Below, piece after piece: positions 40,207-48,772 of a stretch of 64,000 nucleotides of DNA. This DNA is from Ramlibacter sp. Lineage in GTDB: Bacteria; Pseudomonadota; Gammaproteobacteria; Burkholderiales; Burkholderiaceae_C. The notes under the pieces are model-generated. The model did no database searches. It saw only the letters and a list, made by a program, of their open reading frames with translations, and was not told the origin of the DNA. Position numbers and translations under genes: made by a program. The DNA lies in the NCBI GenBank assembly GCA_019635435.1, contig JAHBZM010000001.1:1426001-1490000 (forward strand), read 5' to 3'. Position 1 is the first letter of the stretch. Every line of letters begins with the position of its first letter.

Positions 40207-41616
40207 ATGTCTGGTGTCTTTCGCGTCGAGCATGATTTCCTGGGGCCAAGGCAGATTCCCGCCAATGCCTACTGGGGCGTCCACACGGCCCGCGCGGTAG
40301 AGAATTTCCCGATTTCCGGCACGCCGATCTCGGCCATGCCGGACCTGATCCGGGCCCTGGGCCACGTCAAGAAGGCCGCGGCGCGTGCCAATGCCGAACT
40401 GGGCACACTGGACCGCAAGCGGGCCACCGCGATCATGAGCGCCTGTGAAAAGCTGATCGCCGGCCAGCACCACGACCAGTTCGTGGTGGACGTGATCCAG
40501 GGCGGCGCCGGCACCTCCACCAACATGAACGCCAACGAGGTGATTGCCAACCTCGCGCTCGAGAAGCTGGGCCTGGAGAAGGGCCGCTACGACGCCCTGC
40601 ACCCCAACGACCACGTCAATGCCTCGCAGAGCACCAACGATGTCTACCCGACGGCGGTGCGGCTGGCGCTGTGGTCGGGCATTGACCGGCTGCTGGCCGC
40701 CATGGCCACGCTGCGCGGCGGGTTCGAGGCCAAGGCCGAGGAATTCAAGGCCGTGCTCAAGATCGGCCGCACCCAGTTGCAGGATGCCGTGCCCATGACG
40801 CTGGGCCAGGAGTTCTCCACCTACGCGGTCATGCTCGAGGAAGACGAGGCCCGGCTGCGGGAGGCCCGCGCGCTGATCCAGGAAATCAACCTGGGCGCCA
40901 CGGCCATCGGCACGGGCATCAACACGCCGCACGGCTACGCCGAGCTGGCCTGCAGATACCTGGCCGAGGAGAGTGGCATCCCGGTGGTCATGGCCAGCAA
41001 CCTGATCGAGGCCACCCAGGACACCGGCGCGTTTGTGCAGCTGTCGGGCGTGCTCAAGCGCGTGGCCACCAAGCTCAGCAAGACCTGCAACGACCTGCGC
41101 CTGCTGTCCAGCGGCCCGCAGGCCGGCTTTGGCGAGATTCGCCTGCCGCCGCGCCAGGCGGGCTCGTCCATCATGCCCGGCAAGGTCAACCCGGTGATCC
41201 CGGAGGTGATGAACCAGGTCGCGTTCGAGGTGATCGGCAACGACATCACCGTGACCATGGCGTCCGAGGCCGGGCAGCTGCAGCTCAACGCCTTCGAGCC
41301 CATCATGGGCTGGAGCCTGTTCAAGAGCATCACCCACCTGGGCAATGCCTGCCTCACGCTGCAGGCCCATTGCGTGTCCGGCATCGAGGCCAACCATGAA
41401 CTGCTGGCGAAACGGGTGCGCGAATCGATCACGCTGGTGACGGCGCTCAACCCCATCATCGGCTACGAGAAGGCGGCGCTGATCGCCAAGACGGCCATCG
41501 CCAGCGGCATGCCGGTGGACCAGGTGGCCGAAAACCTGGGCATCCTCACTCGGGCGCAGATCGAGGCGCTGCTGGTGCCTGAAAACCTCACGCAGCCCCT
41601 GCGTCCCGCTCCCTGA
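40207..41616 (+). CDS. aspA: Aspartate ammonia-lyase
   Basis: 469 residues of the fumarase/aspartase superfamily, converting aspartate to fumarate and ammonia. RVEHDFLGPRQIPANAYWGV start, then TSTNMNANEVIANLA, HPNDHVNASQSTNDVYPTAV, the fumarate-lyase signature GSSIMPGKVNPVIPEVMNQV and a C-terminal GIEANHEL segment are all aspartase-like. The ATG 40207 is used; an AAGGAG lies 42 nt upstream, further than usual, so a TTG at 40147 could be an alternative. Adjacent uptake genes point to aspartate/glutamate use. Confidence 0.88.
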   Translation: MSGVFRVEHDFLGPRQIPANAYWGVHTARAVENFPISGTPISAMPDLIRALGHVKKAAARANAELGTLDRKRATAIMSACEKLIAGQHHDQFVVDVIQGGAGTSTNMNANEVIANLALEKLGLEKGRYDALHPNDHVNASQSTNDVYPTAVRLALWSGIDRLLAAMATLRGGFEAKAEEFKAVLKIGRTQLQDAVPMTLGQEFSTYAVMLEEDEARLREARALIQEINLGATAIGTGINTPHGYAELACRYLAEESGIPVVMASNLIEATQDTGAFVQLSGVLKRVATKLSKTCNDLRLLSSGPQAGFGEIRLPPRQAGSSIMPGKVNPVIPEVMNQVAFEVIGNDITVTMASEAGQLQLNAFEPIMGWSLFKSITHLGNACLTLQAHCVSGIEANHELLAKRVRESITLVTALNPIIGYEKAALIAKTAIASGMPVDQVAENLGILTRAQIEALLVPENLTQPLRPAP

Positions 41617-41663
41617 CGGGGAGGCGGGCACAAAGGCTGCTTAGCTCCTGGAAGTTGTCTCAA

Positions 41664-42563
41664 ATGAAAATGAACGCACCACGTTGGGGAATTGCTTTGG
41701 CTGTCACGGCCGCCTGCTGGGCCTCGGCGGCCCAGGCGCAGGGCGTGCTGGACCGCGTCAAGGCCGGCGGCAAGCTGGTGATCGCCCACCGCGAATCGTC
41801 CGTGCCTTTCTCGTACATCGACCCCGTCTCGCGCCAGCCCATGGGCTACGCGCTGGACCTGTGCCTGAAGGTCGCCGAGGCGGTGGGCAAGAAGGTGGGC
41901 GTCAAGAACGTGCCGGTGGAACTGATGCTGGTCACGCCGGCCAACCGCATCGCCATGGTGGAGCAGGGCAAGGCCGACATGGAATGCGGCTCGACCACCA
42001 ACAATGCCGAACGCCGCCAGAAGGTGGCCTTCACCATTCCCCACTTCATCACCGGCGCGCGGCTGCTGGTGCGCGCCGACAGCAAGGTCGACCGCATTGA
42101 AGACCTCATGGGCAAAAAGCTGGTGTCCACCAAGGGCACCACGCCGCTCAAGGCGGCCGACCAGGCCAACCGCGAGCGCCTGATGGGCATCACGATTCTG
42201 GAGGCGCCCGACCACGCGCGCGCCGTCGAGATGGTCGAGAAAGGCGAGGCCGATGCCTTCGTGATGGACGACGTGCTGCTGTTCGGACTGGCCGCCAACC
42301 GGCCCAACCCCGCCGCCCTCAAGGTGGTGGGCAAGTTCCTCACCACCGAGCCGCTGGCCATCATGCTGCCCAGGGAAGACCCGGCGTTCAAGAAAGTGGT
42401 GGACGACGAGATGCGCCGACTGATCGTGAGCCACGAGATCCTGCCCATCTACGACAAGTGGTTTGCCAAGCCCATTCCGCCGAAGAACACGCCGCTGAAC
42501 CTGCCCGTGAGCTACCTGCTGCGGGACTTCTGGAAATACCCGACTGACCAGGTTCCGTTTTGA
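41664..42563 (+). CDS. Amino-acid ABC transporter substrate-binding protein (family 3)
   Basis: 299 residues, signal peptide to about SAAQAQ. LDRVKAGGKLVIAHRESSVP, PMGYALDLCLKVAEAVGKKV, ADMECGSTTNNAERRQKVAF and ILPIYDKWFAKPIPPKN are motifs of the GltI type. It is a paralogue of the GltI protein that follows and lacks its own permease genes. Probably an alternative receptor for the gltJKL transporter. The start ATG 41664 has GGAAG upstream. Confidence 0.88.
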   Translation: MKMNAPRWGIALAVTAACWASAAQAQGVLDRVKAGGKLVIAHRESSVPFSYIDPVSRQPMGYALDLCLKVAEAVGKKVGVKNVPVELMLVTPANRIAMVEQGKADMECGSTTNNAERRQKVAFTIPHFITGARLLVRADSKVDRIEDLMGKKLVSTKGTTPLKAADQANRERLMGITILEAPDHARAVEMVEKGEADAFVMDDVLLFGLAANRPNPAALKVVGKFLTTEPLAIMLPREDPAFKKVVDDEMRRLIVSHEILPIYDKWFAKPIPPKNTPLNLPVSYLLRDFWKYPTDQVPF

Positions 42564-42670
42564 CGCTCTAATCCTTCCGGGGCAATTGGCCACAGGGTAT
42601 TCCCGCAAGCCCGCTTCCCTAGAATTTCGTTAGTTCCCTACCCTCAACGCTTCACCACAAGGAGATTCTC

Positions 42671-43561
42671 ATGAAGAAGCATTTGTTGGCTCTCGCCGTC
42701 GCAACCATCGCGACCGGCAGCGCCTTTGCCCAGGCCAATGACACGCTGGCCAAAGTCAAGGCCTCCGGCAAGATCGTGATGGGCGTTCGCGAATCGTCCG
42801 CTCCGCTGTCCTACACGCTGGGTGACGGCAAGTACGCCGGCTACCACGTCGAACTGTGCGAGCGCATCATCAAGGCGCTGGCCCCCGCCGCCAAGATCGA
42901 GTACACGCCCGTGACCTCGGCCAACCGCATTCCGCTGGTGCAAAACGGCACCGTGGACATCGAGTGCGGCTCCACCACCAACAACGCCACGCGCCAGAAG
43001 GACGTGAGCTTTGCCTACACCACCTTCGTGACCGAAGTGCGCACGGCCGTCAAGGTGTCCTCGGGCATCAAGTCGATCTCGGAACTGAATGGCAAGAGCC
43101 TGGCCACCACCACGGGCACCACGTCCGTGGCGCTGCTGCGCAAGCACGAGCGCGCCAATGGCATCAACTTCAAGGAAGTCTATGGCAAGGACCACGCCGA
43201 CAGCTTCCTGCTGCTCGAATCGGGCCGCGCTGACGCCTTCGTGATGGATGACAACATCCTGGCCGGCCTGATCGCCTCGTCCAAGTCGCCCAAGGACTAC
43301 GCCATCGTGGGCGAAACCCTGAACGTCGAACCCATCGCCATCATGGTCCGCAAGGACGACCCGGCCTTCCTGAAGGCCGTGGATGCCCAGATTCAGGGCA
43401 TGATGAAGACGGGCGAGATCAACAAGCTCTACGACAAGTGGTTCATGAACCCGATCCCGCCCAAGAACACCAGCGTGAACCTGGCCATGGGCAACGTGCT
43501 CAAGGAACTGATCAAGTCGCCCAACGACAAGCCCGCTGAAGACTTCAACGCCAAGAAGTAA
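42671..43561 (+). CDS. gltI: Glutamate/aspartate ABC transporter substrate-binding protein
   Basis: 296 residues with signal peptide (to about GSAFAQA). NDTLAKVKASGKIVMGVRES, YAGYHVELCERIIKA, VDIECGSTTNNATRQKDVSF and NKLYDKWFMNPIPPKNTSVN. Matches GltI. It is separated from the permease gene by 74 nt containing a strong hairpin, a common way to make more binding protein than permease. AAGGAGATTCTC precedes the ATG. Confidence 0.92.
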   Translation: MKKHLLALAVATIATGSAFAQANDTLAKVKASGKIVMGVRESSAPLSYTLGDGKYAGYHVELCERIIKALAPAAKIEYTPVTSANRIPLVQNGTVDIECGSTTNNATRQKDVSFAYTTFVTEVRTAVKVSSGIKSISELNGKSLATTTGTTSVALLRKHERANGINFKEVYGKDHADSFLLLESGRADAFVMDDNILAGLIASSKSPKDYAIVGETLNVEPIAIMVRKDDPAFLKAVDAQIQGMMKTGEINKLYDKWFMNPIPPKNTSVNLAMGNVLKELIKSPNDKPAEDFNAKK

Positions 43562-43578
43562 GCGACGCTGAAAGTCCG

Positions 43579-43608
43579 GCCCCGCCACCCGATCCCGGGT
43601 TGCGGGGC
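43579..43608 (+). terminator. Strong hairpin between gltI and gltJ
   Basis: GCCCCGC/GCGGGGC stem with an inner ACCC/GGGT pair, 17 nt past the gltI stop. No long T-run follows. Probably a partial terminator or 3' stabiliser that raises gltI expression over gltJKL. Confidence 0.55.
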
Positions 43609-43635
43609 TGTTGTCCATAACAACAAGGAGAAGTC

Positions 43636-44391
43636 ATGAGTCTGGAGTGGCAGATTTTTTGCCTGGACACGATTGACCGGGAGAAGGTGGCTGGATGTTT
43701 TGGCTCGGGCCGGACCCAGACTTACCTCGACTGGCTGCTGTCCGCCTGGGTCCAAACCATCGAGGTGTCGCTGCTGTCGCTGGCGGTCGCCCTGATCATC
43801 GGATCGCTGATCGGCACCATACGCACGCTGCCCGACAGTCCCTGGCTGGTGCGCTTCGGCAATTTCTGGGTGGAGCTGTTCCGCAACATCCCCCTGCTGG
43901 TCCAGATCTTTCTCTGGTACCACGTGATCCCGGTGCTGTTCCCGGCCTTTGCCCACACGCCCAAGCTCGTGCTGGTGGTGTTCGGGCTCGGCTTCTTCAC
44001 CTCGGCGCGCATCGCCGAGCAGGTGCGCGCGGGCATCCAGGCCCTGCCCAAGGGGCAGCGCTACGCCGGCATGGCGCTGGGTTTCACCACGTTCCAGTAC
44101 TACCGCTATGTGCTCCTGCCCATGGCGTTTCGCATCATCATTCCCCCGCTGACCAGCGAGAGCATGAACATCTTCAAGAACTCGTCGGTGGCCTTTGCCG
44201 TGTCCATCACCGAGCTGACCTTCTTCGCGCAGCAGGCCGGGGAAGAAACCTCGCGCGGCGTCGAGATCTACCTGGGGGTGACCATCCTGTACATCATCTC
44301 GGCCTTCACCATCAACCGGATCATGACCTTCGTCGAGAAGCGCGTGCGCGTTCCGGGCTTTGTCGCCTCCACCGGCGGCGGGGGACACTGA
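43636..44391 (+). CDS. gltJ: Glutamate/aspartate ABC transporter permease
   Basis: 251 residues, His/Glu/Gln/Arg/opine-type permease. LSAWVQTIEVSLLSLAVALI first helix, LVRFGNFWVELFRNIPLLVQ, then ARIAEQVRAGIQALPKGQRY and ALGFTTFQYYRYVLLPMAF (EAA coupling motif). The short extra N-terminus before the first helix (SLEWQIFCLDTIDREKVAGC) matches GltJ. It starts with AAGGAG 6 nt upstream of ATG 43636. Confidence 0.92.
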   Translation: MSLEWQIFCLDTIDREKVAGCFGSGRTQTYLDWLLSAWVQTIEVSLLSLAVALIIGSLIGTIRTLPDSPWLVRFGNFWVELFRNIPLLVQIFLWYHVIPVLFPAFAHTPKLVLVVFGLGFFTSARIAEQVRAGIQALPKGQRYAGMALGFTTFQYYRYVLLPMAFRIIIPPLTSESMNIFKNSSVAFAVSITELTFFAQQAGEETSRGVEIYLGVTILYIISAFTINRIMTFVEKRVRVPGFVASTGGGGH

Positions 44392-44392
44392 C

Positions 44393-45061
44393 ATGGGTGA
44401 ACTCGACTTTTCCTTCTTCACGCTGGAAGTTTTCCGCAGCTATGTGCTCAAGGGCCTGTACTTCAGCGTCACGCTGACGGCCGTGGCCACCCTGGGCGGC
44501 ATCCTGTTCGGCACGCTGCTGGCCCTGATGCGCCTGTCGGGCATCAAGGCGCTGGAACTGCCGGCCGTGATCTACGTCAACGGCATGCGCTCCATCCCGC
44601 TGCTGATGGTGCTGCTGTGGTTCTTCCTGCTGGTGCCGCTGCTCATCGGGCGGTCCATCGGCGCCGAGCTGTCGGCCGTGATCACCTTCATTGCCTTCGA
44701 GGCGGCCTATTTCAGCGAGATCATGCGCGCGGGCATCCAGTCGATCCCGCGCGGCCAGGTCTTCGCCGGCCAGGCGCTTGGCATGACCTACGGGCAGAAC
44801 ATGAAGCTGGTGATCCTGCCGCAGGCGTTTCGCAACATGCTGCCCATCCTGCTGACGCAGACCATCATCCTGTTCCAGGACACCTCGCTGGTCTACATCA
44901 TCACGGCCCATGACATGCTGCACGGCTTCTCGATTGCCGGTGCCAACCTGAGCCACACGCGCGAGGCCTACATCCTGGCGGCCGTCGCCTATTTCATGAT
45001 CTGCTACGCGCTGTCCTACATGGTCAAGATGCTGCAGAAGAAGATTGCCATCATCCGCTGA
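44393..45061 (+). CDS. gltK: Glutamate/aspartate ABC transporter permease
   Basis: 222 residues. [60 protein letters not shown] and [20 protein letters not shown] (coupling motif), ending [14 protein letters not shown]. It forms the membrane channel with GltJ. It begins one base after the gltJ stop and precedes gltL by 23 nt. Confidence 0.92.
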   Translation: MGELDFSFFTLEVFRSYVLKGLYFSVTLTAVATLGGILFGTLLALMRLSGIKALELPAVIYVNGMRSIPLLMVLLWFFLLVPLLIGRSIGAELSAVITFIAFEAAYFSEIMRAGIQSIPRGQVFAGQALGMTYGQNMKLVILPQAFRNMLPILLTQTIILFQDTSLVYIITAHDMLHGFSIAGANLSHTREAYILAAVAYFMICYALSYMVKMLQKKIAIIR

Positions 45062-45084
45062 ACAAGTCCCTGGAGTACGCAAAC

Positions 45085-45822
45085 ATGATTGAAATCAACA
45101 ACGTTTCGAAGTGGTATGGCCCGGTGCAGGTCTTGAACGACTGCAACGTCAAGATCAACAAGGGCGATGTGGTGGTGGTGTGCGGGCCGTCGGGCTCGGG
45201 CAAGTCCACGCTGATCAAGACCGTCAACGGCCTGGAGCCCATCCAGAAGGGCGAGATCTTCGTGGACGGCATTGGCCTGCACGACCCCAAGACCGACCTG
45301 CCCAAGCTGCGCAGCCGCGTGGGCATGGTGTTCCAGCACTTCGAGCTGTTCCCCCACCTGAGCGTGACCGAGAACCTGACCATCGCCCAGATCAAGGTGC
45401 TGGGGCGCAGCGCCGATGAAGCCAGGACCCGCGGGCTCAAGATGCTGGACCGCGTGGGCCTGATGGCGCACAAGGACAAGTTCCCCGGCCAGCTCTCGGG
45501 TGGCCAGCAGCAGCGCGTGGCGATTGCCCGGGCGCTGTCCATGGACCCGATCGTCATGCTGTTCGACGAGCCCACCTCGGCGCTCGACCCTGAAATGGTG
45601 GGCGAGGTGCTGGACGTGATGGTCAAGCTCGCCAAGGAAGGCATGACCATGATGGTGGTCACGCACGAAATGGGCTTTGCCCGCAAGGTGGCCAGCCGCG
45701 TGATCTTCATCGATGTGGGTGGCCGCATCCTGGAAGACTGCTCGACCGACGAGTTTTTCGGCCACCCCGAGAACCGCCAGCCGCGCACCAAGGATTTCCT
45801 GGACAAGATCCTGGGGCATTAG
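45085..45822 (+). CDS. gltL: Glutamate/aspartate ABC transporter ATP-binding protein
   Basis: 245 residues. Walker [27 protein letters not shown] signature, [17 protein letters not shown]alker [21 protein letters not shown]. Canonical GltL/GlnQ-type ATPase of the polar amino-acid family, and the last gene of the gltIJKL operon. A repeat-rich stretch follows the stop. Confidence 0.93.
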   Translation: MIEINNVSKWYGPVQVLNDCNVKINKGDVVVVCGPSGSGKSTLIKTVNGLEPIQKGEIFVDGIGLHDPKTDLPKLRSRVGMVFQHFELFPHLSVTENLTIAQIKVLGRSADEARTRGLKMLDRVGLMAHKDKFPGQLSGGQQQRVAIARALSMDPIVMLFDEPTSALDPEMVGEVLDVMVKLAKEGMTMMVVTHEMGFARKVASRVIFIDVGGRILEDCSTDEFFGHPENRQPRTKDFLDKILGH

Positions 45823-45828
45823 GACGCC

Positions 45829-45910
45829 CCCCGAAGCGGCCCCGCAGGGCCGCCTCCCCCCACTGGGGGGCGCCATCTGCGGCCCGGCAAAGCCGGTTCC
45901 GCGATGGCCT
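45829..45910. repeat. GC-rich hairpin-rich intergenic element after gltL
   Basis: Two strong stems: GCGGCCC-CGCA-GGGCCGC (45836-45853), then a CCCCCC/GGGGGG stem around ACT just after it, followed by GCCCGGCAAAGCCGG. The composition and order recall a dispersed intergenic repeat found in Burkholderiales genomes (from general knowledge). It may act as a transcription terminator of the glt operon; only one copy is present in the window. Confidence 0.5.
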
Positions 45911-45945
45911 GGAATTGATCGGCGCGTCTGGGACAATCTGTGCCC

Positions 45946-46989
45946 ATGACGCAAGAAATCACCATCACCCGCCCTGACGACTGGCACTTGCACGTGCGTG
46001 ACGGGGCCGCGCTGGCCACGGTGGTGCCGCACACGGCGGCGCAATTTGGCCGGGCCATCATCATGCCCAACCTCAAGCCGCCGGTCACCACGGCGGCGCT
46101 GGCCTCGGCTTACCGCGAGCGGATCCTGGCCGCGGTGCCGGCCGGCGCGGCTTTTGAGCCGCTGATGACGCTGTACCTCACCGACCTGTTGCCGCCCGAC
46201 GAAATCCGCCGTGCCAAGGCCGCCGGCGTGGTGGCCTGCAAGCTGTACCCGGCCGGCGCGACCACCAACAGCGACGCCGGCGTCACCGACATCCGCAAAA
46301 CCCACGCCACGCTGGAGGCCATGCAGCGCGAGGGCCTGCTGCTGCTGGTGCACGGTGAGGTGACCTCGCCCGACATCGACCTGTTCGACCGCGAGGCGGT
46401 GTTCATCGAGCAGCAGCTGATCCCGCTGCGCCGGGATTTCCCCGAACTGAAGATCGTGTTCGAGCACATCACCACGCGTGAGGCCGCTCAGTACGTGGCG
46501 TCGGCGGACCGTTTCACGGCCGCCACCGTCACGGCCCACCACCTGCTGTACAACCGCAACGCGATCTTCACGGGCGGCATCCGCCCGCACTATTACTGCC
46601 TGCCGGTGCTCAAGCGCGAAACGCACCGCCAGGCGCTGGTTGCCGCCGCGACCGGCGGCAGCGGCAAATTCTTCCTGGGCACCGACAGCGCGCCGCACCC
46701 GGCCCACCTGAAGGAGCATGCCACCGGCTGTGCAGGCTGCTATACCGCGCATGCGGCGCTCGAGATGTATGCCGAGGCGTTTGACGCGGCCGGCGCACTG
46801 GACCAGCTCGAGGCCTTTGCCAGCTTCAACGGGCCCGCCTTTTACGGCCTGCCGCGCAACCAGGGCACCGTGACCCTGCGGCGTGAGCGCTGGACGCCAC
46901 CCGACAGCTTTGCCTTTGGCGAGGCCGAACTCAAGCCCCTGCGCTCGGGCGAGGCGTTGCCGTGGCGGCTGGTGGCCGAAGCCGCATGA
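45946..46989 (+). CDS. pyrC: Dihydroorotase
   Basis: 347 residues of type II dihydroorotase (PyrC), de novo pyrimidine synthesis: carbamoyl-aspartate to dihydroorotate. HLHVRDG metal-binding, [27 protein letters not shown] (carboxylated Lys), [18 protein letters not shown] and GTDSAPHP motifs are all in place. ATG 45946 chosen over a GTG at 45940. Full length. A DUF3025 gene follows. Confidence 0.93.
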   Translation: MTQEITITRPDDWHLHVRDGAALATVVPHTAAQFGRAIIMPNLKPPVTTAALASAYRERILAAVPAGAAFEPLMTLYLTDLLPPDEIRRAKAAGVVACKLYPAGATTNSDAGVTDIRKTHATLEAMQREGLLLLVHGEVTSPDIDLFDREAVFIEQQLIPLRRDFPELKIVFEHITTREAAQYVASADRFTAATVTAHHLLYNRNAIFTGGIRPHYYCLPVLKRETHRQALVAAATGGSGKFFLGTDSAPHPAHLKEHATGCAGCYTAHAALEMYAEAFDAAGALDQLEAFASFNGPAFYGLPRNQGTVTLRRERWTPPDSFAFGEAELKPLRSGEALPWRLVAEAA

Positions 46990-47015
46990 GCGGCGCCCGC
47001 GCGCGCTGAAGCGCT

Positions 47016-47789
47016 GTGCAGGCCATTGACTGGCAGGTCCCCTGGTTCGCGCCCTGGCGCGAGACCGGCGAACCGGTGGCCCGACGCGTGGCCGCTGGCG
47101 TGCCGCTGCACGAGGCGCTGAACGCGCAGCCTGGTGCGCCGCTCTGCTTTGTGCCCCAGGAAACGCTGCCTCCCGGCACGGCCTACGAGCGCTATATTTT
47201 CGATAGCGGAGAGTGCCCGACGCGCGCGGGCTACCATGACTTTTTCAATGGAATCTGCTGGCTGGCACTGCCCCACACCAAAAAGGCCCTCAACGCCCTG
47301 CAGGCGGGCGAGATCACCCGCGCAGGGGTGGGCGCCGCGCGCGGCCCGGTGCGCGACGCCGTCACGGTGTTCGACGAGAACGGCGCGCTGCTGGACGCCC
47401 CGGCGCCGCTGTGGGACGCACTGCTCGCGCGCGACTGGCATCGGCTCTTCGTTGAGCTGCGGCCGCTTTGGCGGCAGGCGCGGCTGCTGGTGGTGGGGCA
47501 TGCGCTGCTCGAAAAGCTGGTTTCCCCGAGAAAAGTGCTTACAGCCCATGTCTGGCGGGCACAGTGCGCTATGGATTCAATAGCAAAAGCCGACGGCTGG
47601 CTGGCCGCGCAATGCACGGCGGGGCGCCTGGCGGGCAAGCCCTTCACGCCGCTGCCGGTGCTCGGCGTGCCCGGCTGGTGGGCCGAAAACCAGAACTTTT
47701 CCTTCTATGATGACTCCCTTGTATTCCGTCCCCGCAGGCTGCCGATAGCACCAGAACAACAAGGCATTCTGCGAACCCCGCTCTCTTGA
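47016..47789 (+). CDS. DUF3025 family protein carrying two palindromic repeats
   Basis: 257 residues of the DUF3025 family: [51 protein letters not shown] and [20 protein letters not shown]. Predicted soluble; function unknown. It starts with GTG 47016, 26 nt after pyrC. Residues ~59-79 ([16 protein letters not shown] region) and ~171-192 ([20 protein letters not shown]) are encoded by two copies of the dispersed repeat, one in each orientation. Confidence 0.82.
   Translation: MQAIDWQVPWFAPWRETGEPVARRVAAGVPLHEALNAQPGAPLCFVPQETLPPGTAYERYIFDSGECPTRAGYHDFFNGICWLALPHTKKALNALQAGEITRAGVGAARGPVRDAVTVFDENGALLDAPAPLWDALLARDWHRLFVELRPLWRQARLLVVGHALLEKLVSPRKVLTAHVWRAQCAMDSIAKADGWLAAQCTAGRLAGKPFTPLPVLGVPGWWAENQNFSFYDDSLVFRPRRLPIAPEQQGILRTPLS
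47188..47250. repeat. Palindromic dispersed repeat in the DUF3025 gene, copy 1
   Basis: Block 1 GCGCTATATTTTCGATAGCG, block 2 GAGAGTGCCCGACGCG, and a diverged block 3 with CTACCATGACTTTTTC. In frame within the gene; similar to the copy in the TetR gene (GCAGTGGCCGACCCG). Confidence 0.5.
47528..47590. repeat. Palindromic dispersed repeat in the DUF3025 gene, copy 2 (reverse orientation)
   Basis: In reverse: block 3 GAGAAAAGTGCTTACAGCCC, block 2 TCTGGCGGGCACAGTG, block 1 CGCTATGGATTCAATAGCAA. It aligns base by base with the intergenic copy at 36198-36256, with about 60 percent matches by eye. Confidence 0.55.
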
Positions 47790-47850
47790 ACCGGCCGCCG
47801 GCGGCCTCATCTTTGCGCGGGGTGAACTTCAATCACGCCTCGGAGATTTC

Positions 47851-48726
47851 ATGAAACGCATTGCACTTTTCGTGTTGACCAACCTTGCGGTGGTCGTGGT
47901 GCTGGGCATCGTTGCCAGCCTGCTGGGCGTCAACCGCTACCTCACGGCCAATGGCCTGAACCTCACCGCGCTGCTCGGCTTTGCGCTGATCATGGGTTTT
48001 GGCGGCGCCTTCATCTCGCTGCTGATCAGCAAGCCGGTGGCCAAATGGAGCGCTGGCGTGCAGGTGATCGAGCAGCCGCGCAACGCCGATGAAGCCTGGA
48101 TCGTCGAGACCGTGCGCAAGCTGGCCGACCAGGCCCAGATCGGCATGCCCGAAGTGGGCATCTTCGAGGGCGCGCCCAACGCCTTCGCCACGGGCGCGTT
48201 CAAGAACTCGGCGCTGGTTGCCGTGTCCACCGGCCTGCTGCAGGGCATGACGCGCGACGAGGTCGAGGCGGTCATCGGCCACGAGGTGGCCCACATTGCC
48301 AACGGCGACATGGTCACCATGACGCTGATCCAGGGCGTGATGAACACCTTCGTGGTGTTCCTGAGCCGGGTCATCGGTTATGCAGTCGACAGCTTCCTGA
48401 ACCGCGGCAACGACAACCGTTCGGGCCCCGGCATCGGCTACTGGGTCACCACCATCGTGCTGGACATCGTGCTGGGCTTTGCCGCGGCCATCGTGGTGGC
48501 CTGGTTCAGCCGCCAGCGCGAGTTCCGTGCCGACGCGGGCTCGGCCCGGCTGCTGGGCCGCCGCCAGCCCATGATCAACGCGCTGGCCCGGCTGGGCGGC
48601 ATGGCACCGGGCGAGTTGCCCAAGAGCGTGCAGGCCATGGGCATCACCGGCGGCATCGGCAAGCTGTTCAGCACGCATCCGCCGATTGAAGAGCGCATCG
48701 CCGCGCTGCAAAGCGCGCAGGGCTGA
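47851..48726 (+). CDS. htpX: Protease HtpX
   Basis: 291-residue integral membrane zinc metalloprotease for membrane protein quality control. TM segments at the N-terminus ([40 protein letters not shown]), HExxH as H144-E-V-A-H148, third zinc Glu in [14 protein letters not shown], and two later helices ([20 protein letters not shown]). The C-terminus has the usual [13 protein letters not shown]. Full-length and complete. Followed by a terminator at 48750. Confidence 0.93.
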   Translation: MKRIALFVLTNLAVVVVLGIVASLLGVNRYLTANGLNLTALLGFALIMGFGGAFISLLISKPVAKWSAGVQVIEQPRNADEAWIVETVRKLADQAQIGMPEVGIFEGAPNAFATGAFKNSALVAVSTGLLQGMTRDEVEAVIGHEVAHIANGDMVTMTLIQGVMNTFVVFLSRVIGYAVDSFLNRGNDNRSGPGIGYWVTTIVLDIVLGFAAAIVVAWFSRQREFRADAGSARLLGRRQPMINALARLGGMAPGELPKSVQAMGITGGIGKLFSTHPPIEERIAALQSAQG

Positions 48727-48749
48727 GCGCGCGTCGCCCGGTTCCGCAA

Positions 48750-48772
48750 GCCGCCCCCCGGGCGGCTTTTTT
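48750..48772 (+). terminator. Rho-independent terminator after htpX
   Basis: GCCGCCC-CCC-GGGCGGC stem with six T on the plus strand, 24 nt after the htpX stop. Convergent with the FAD oxidoreductase gene that ends at 48772. Confidence 0.85.
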
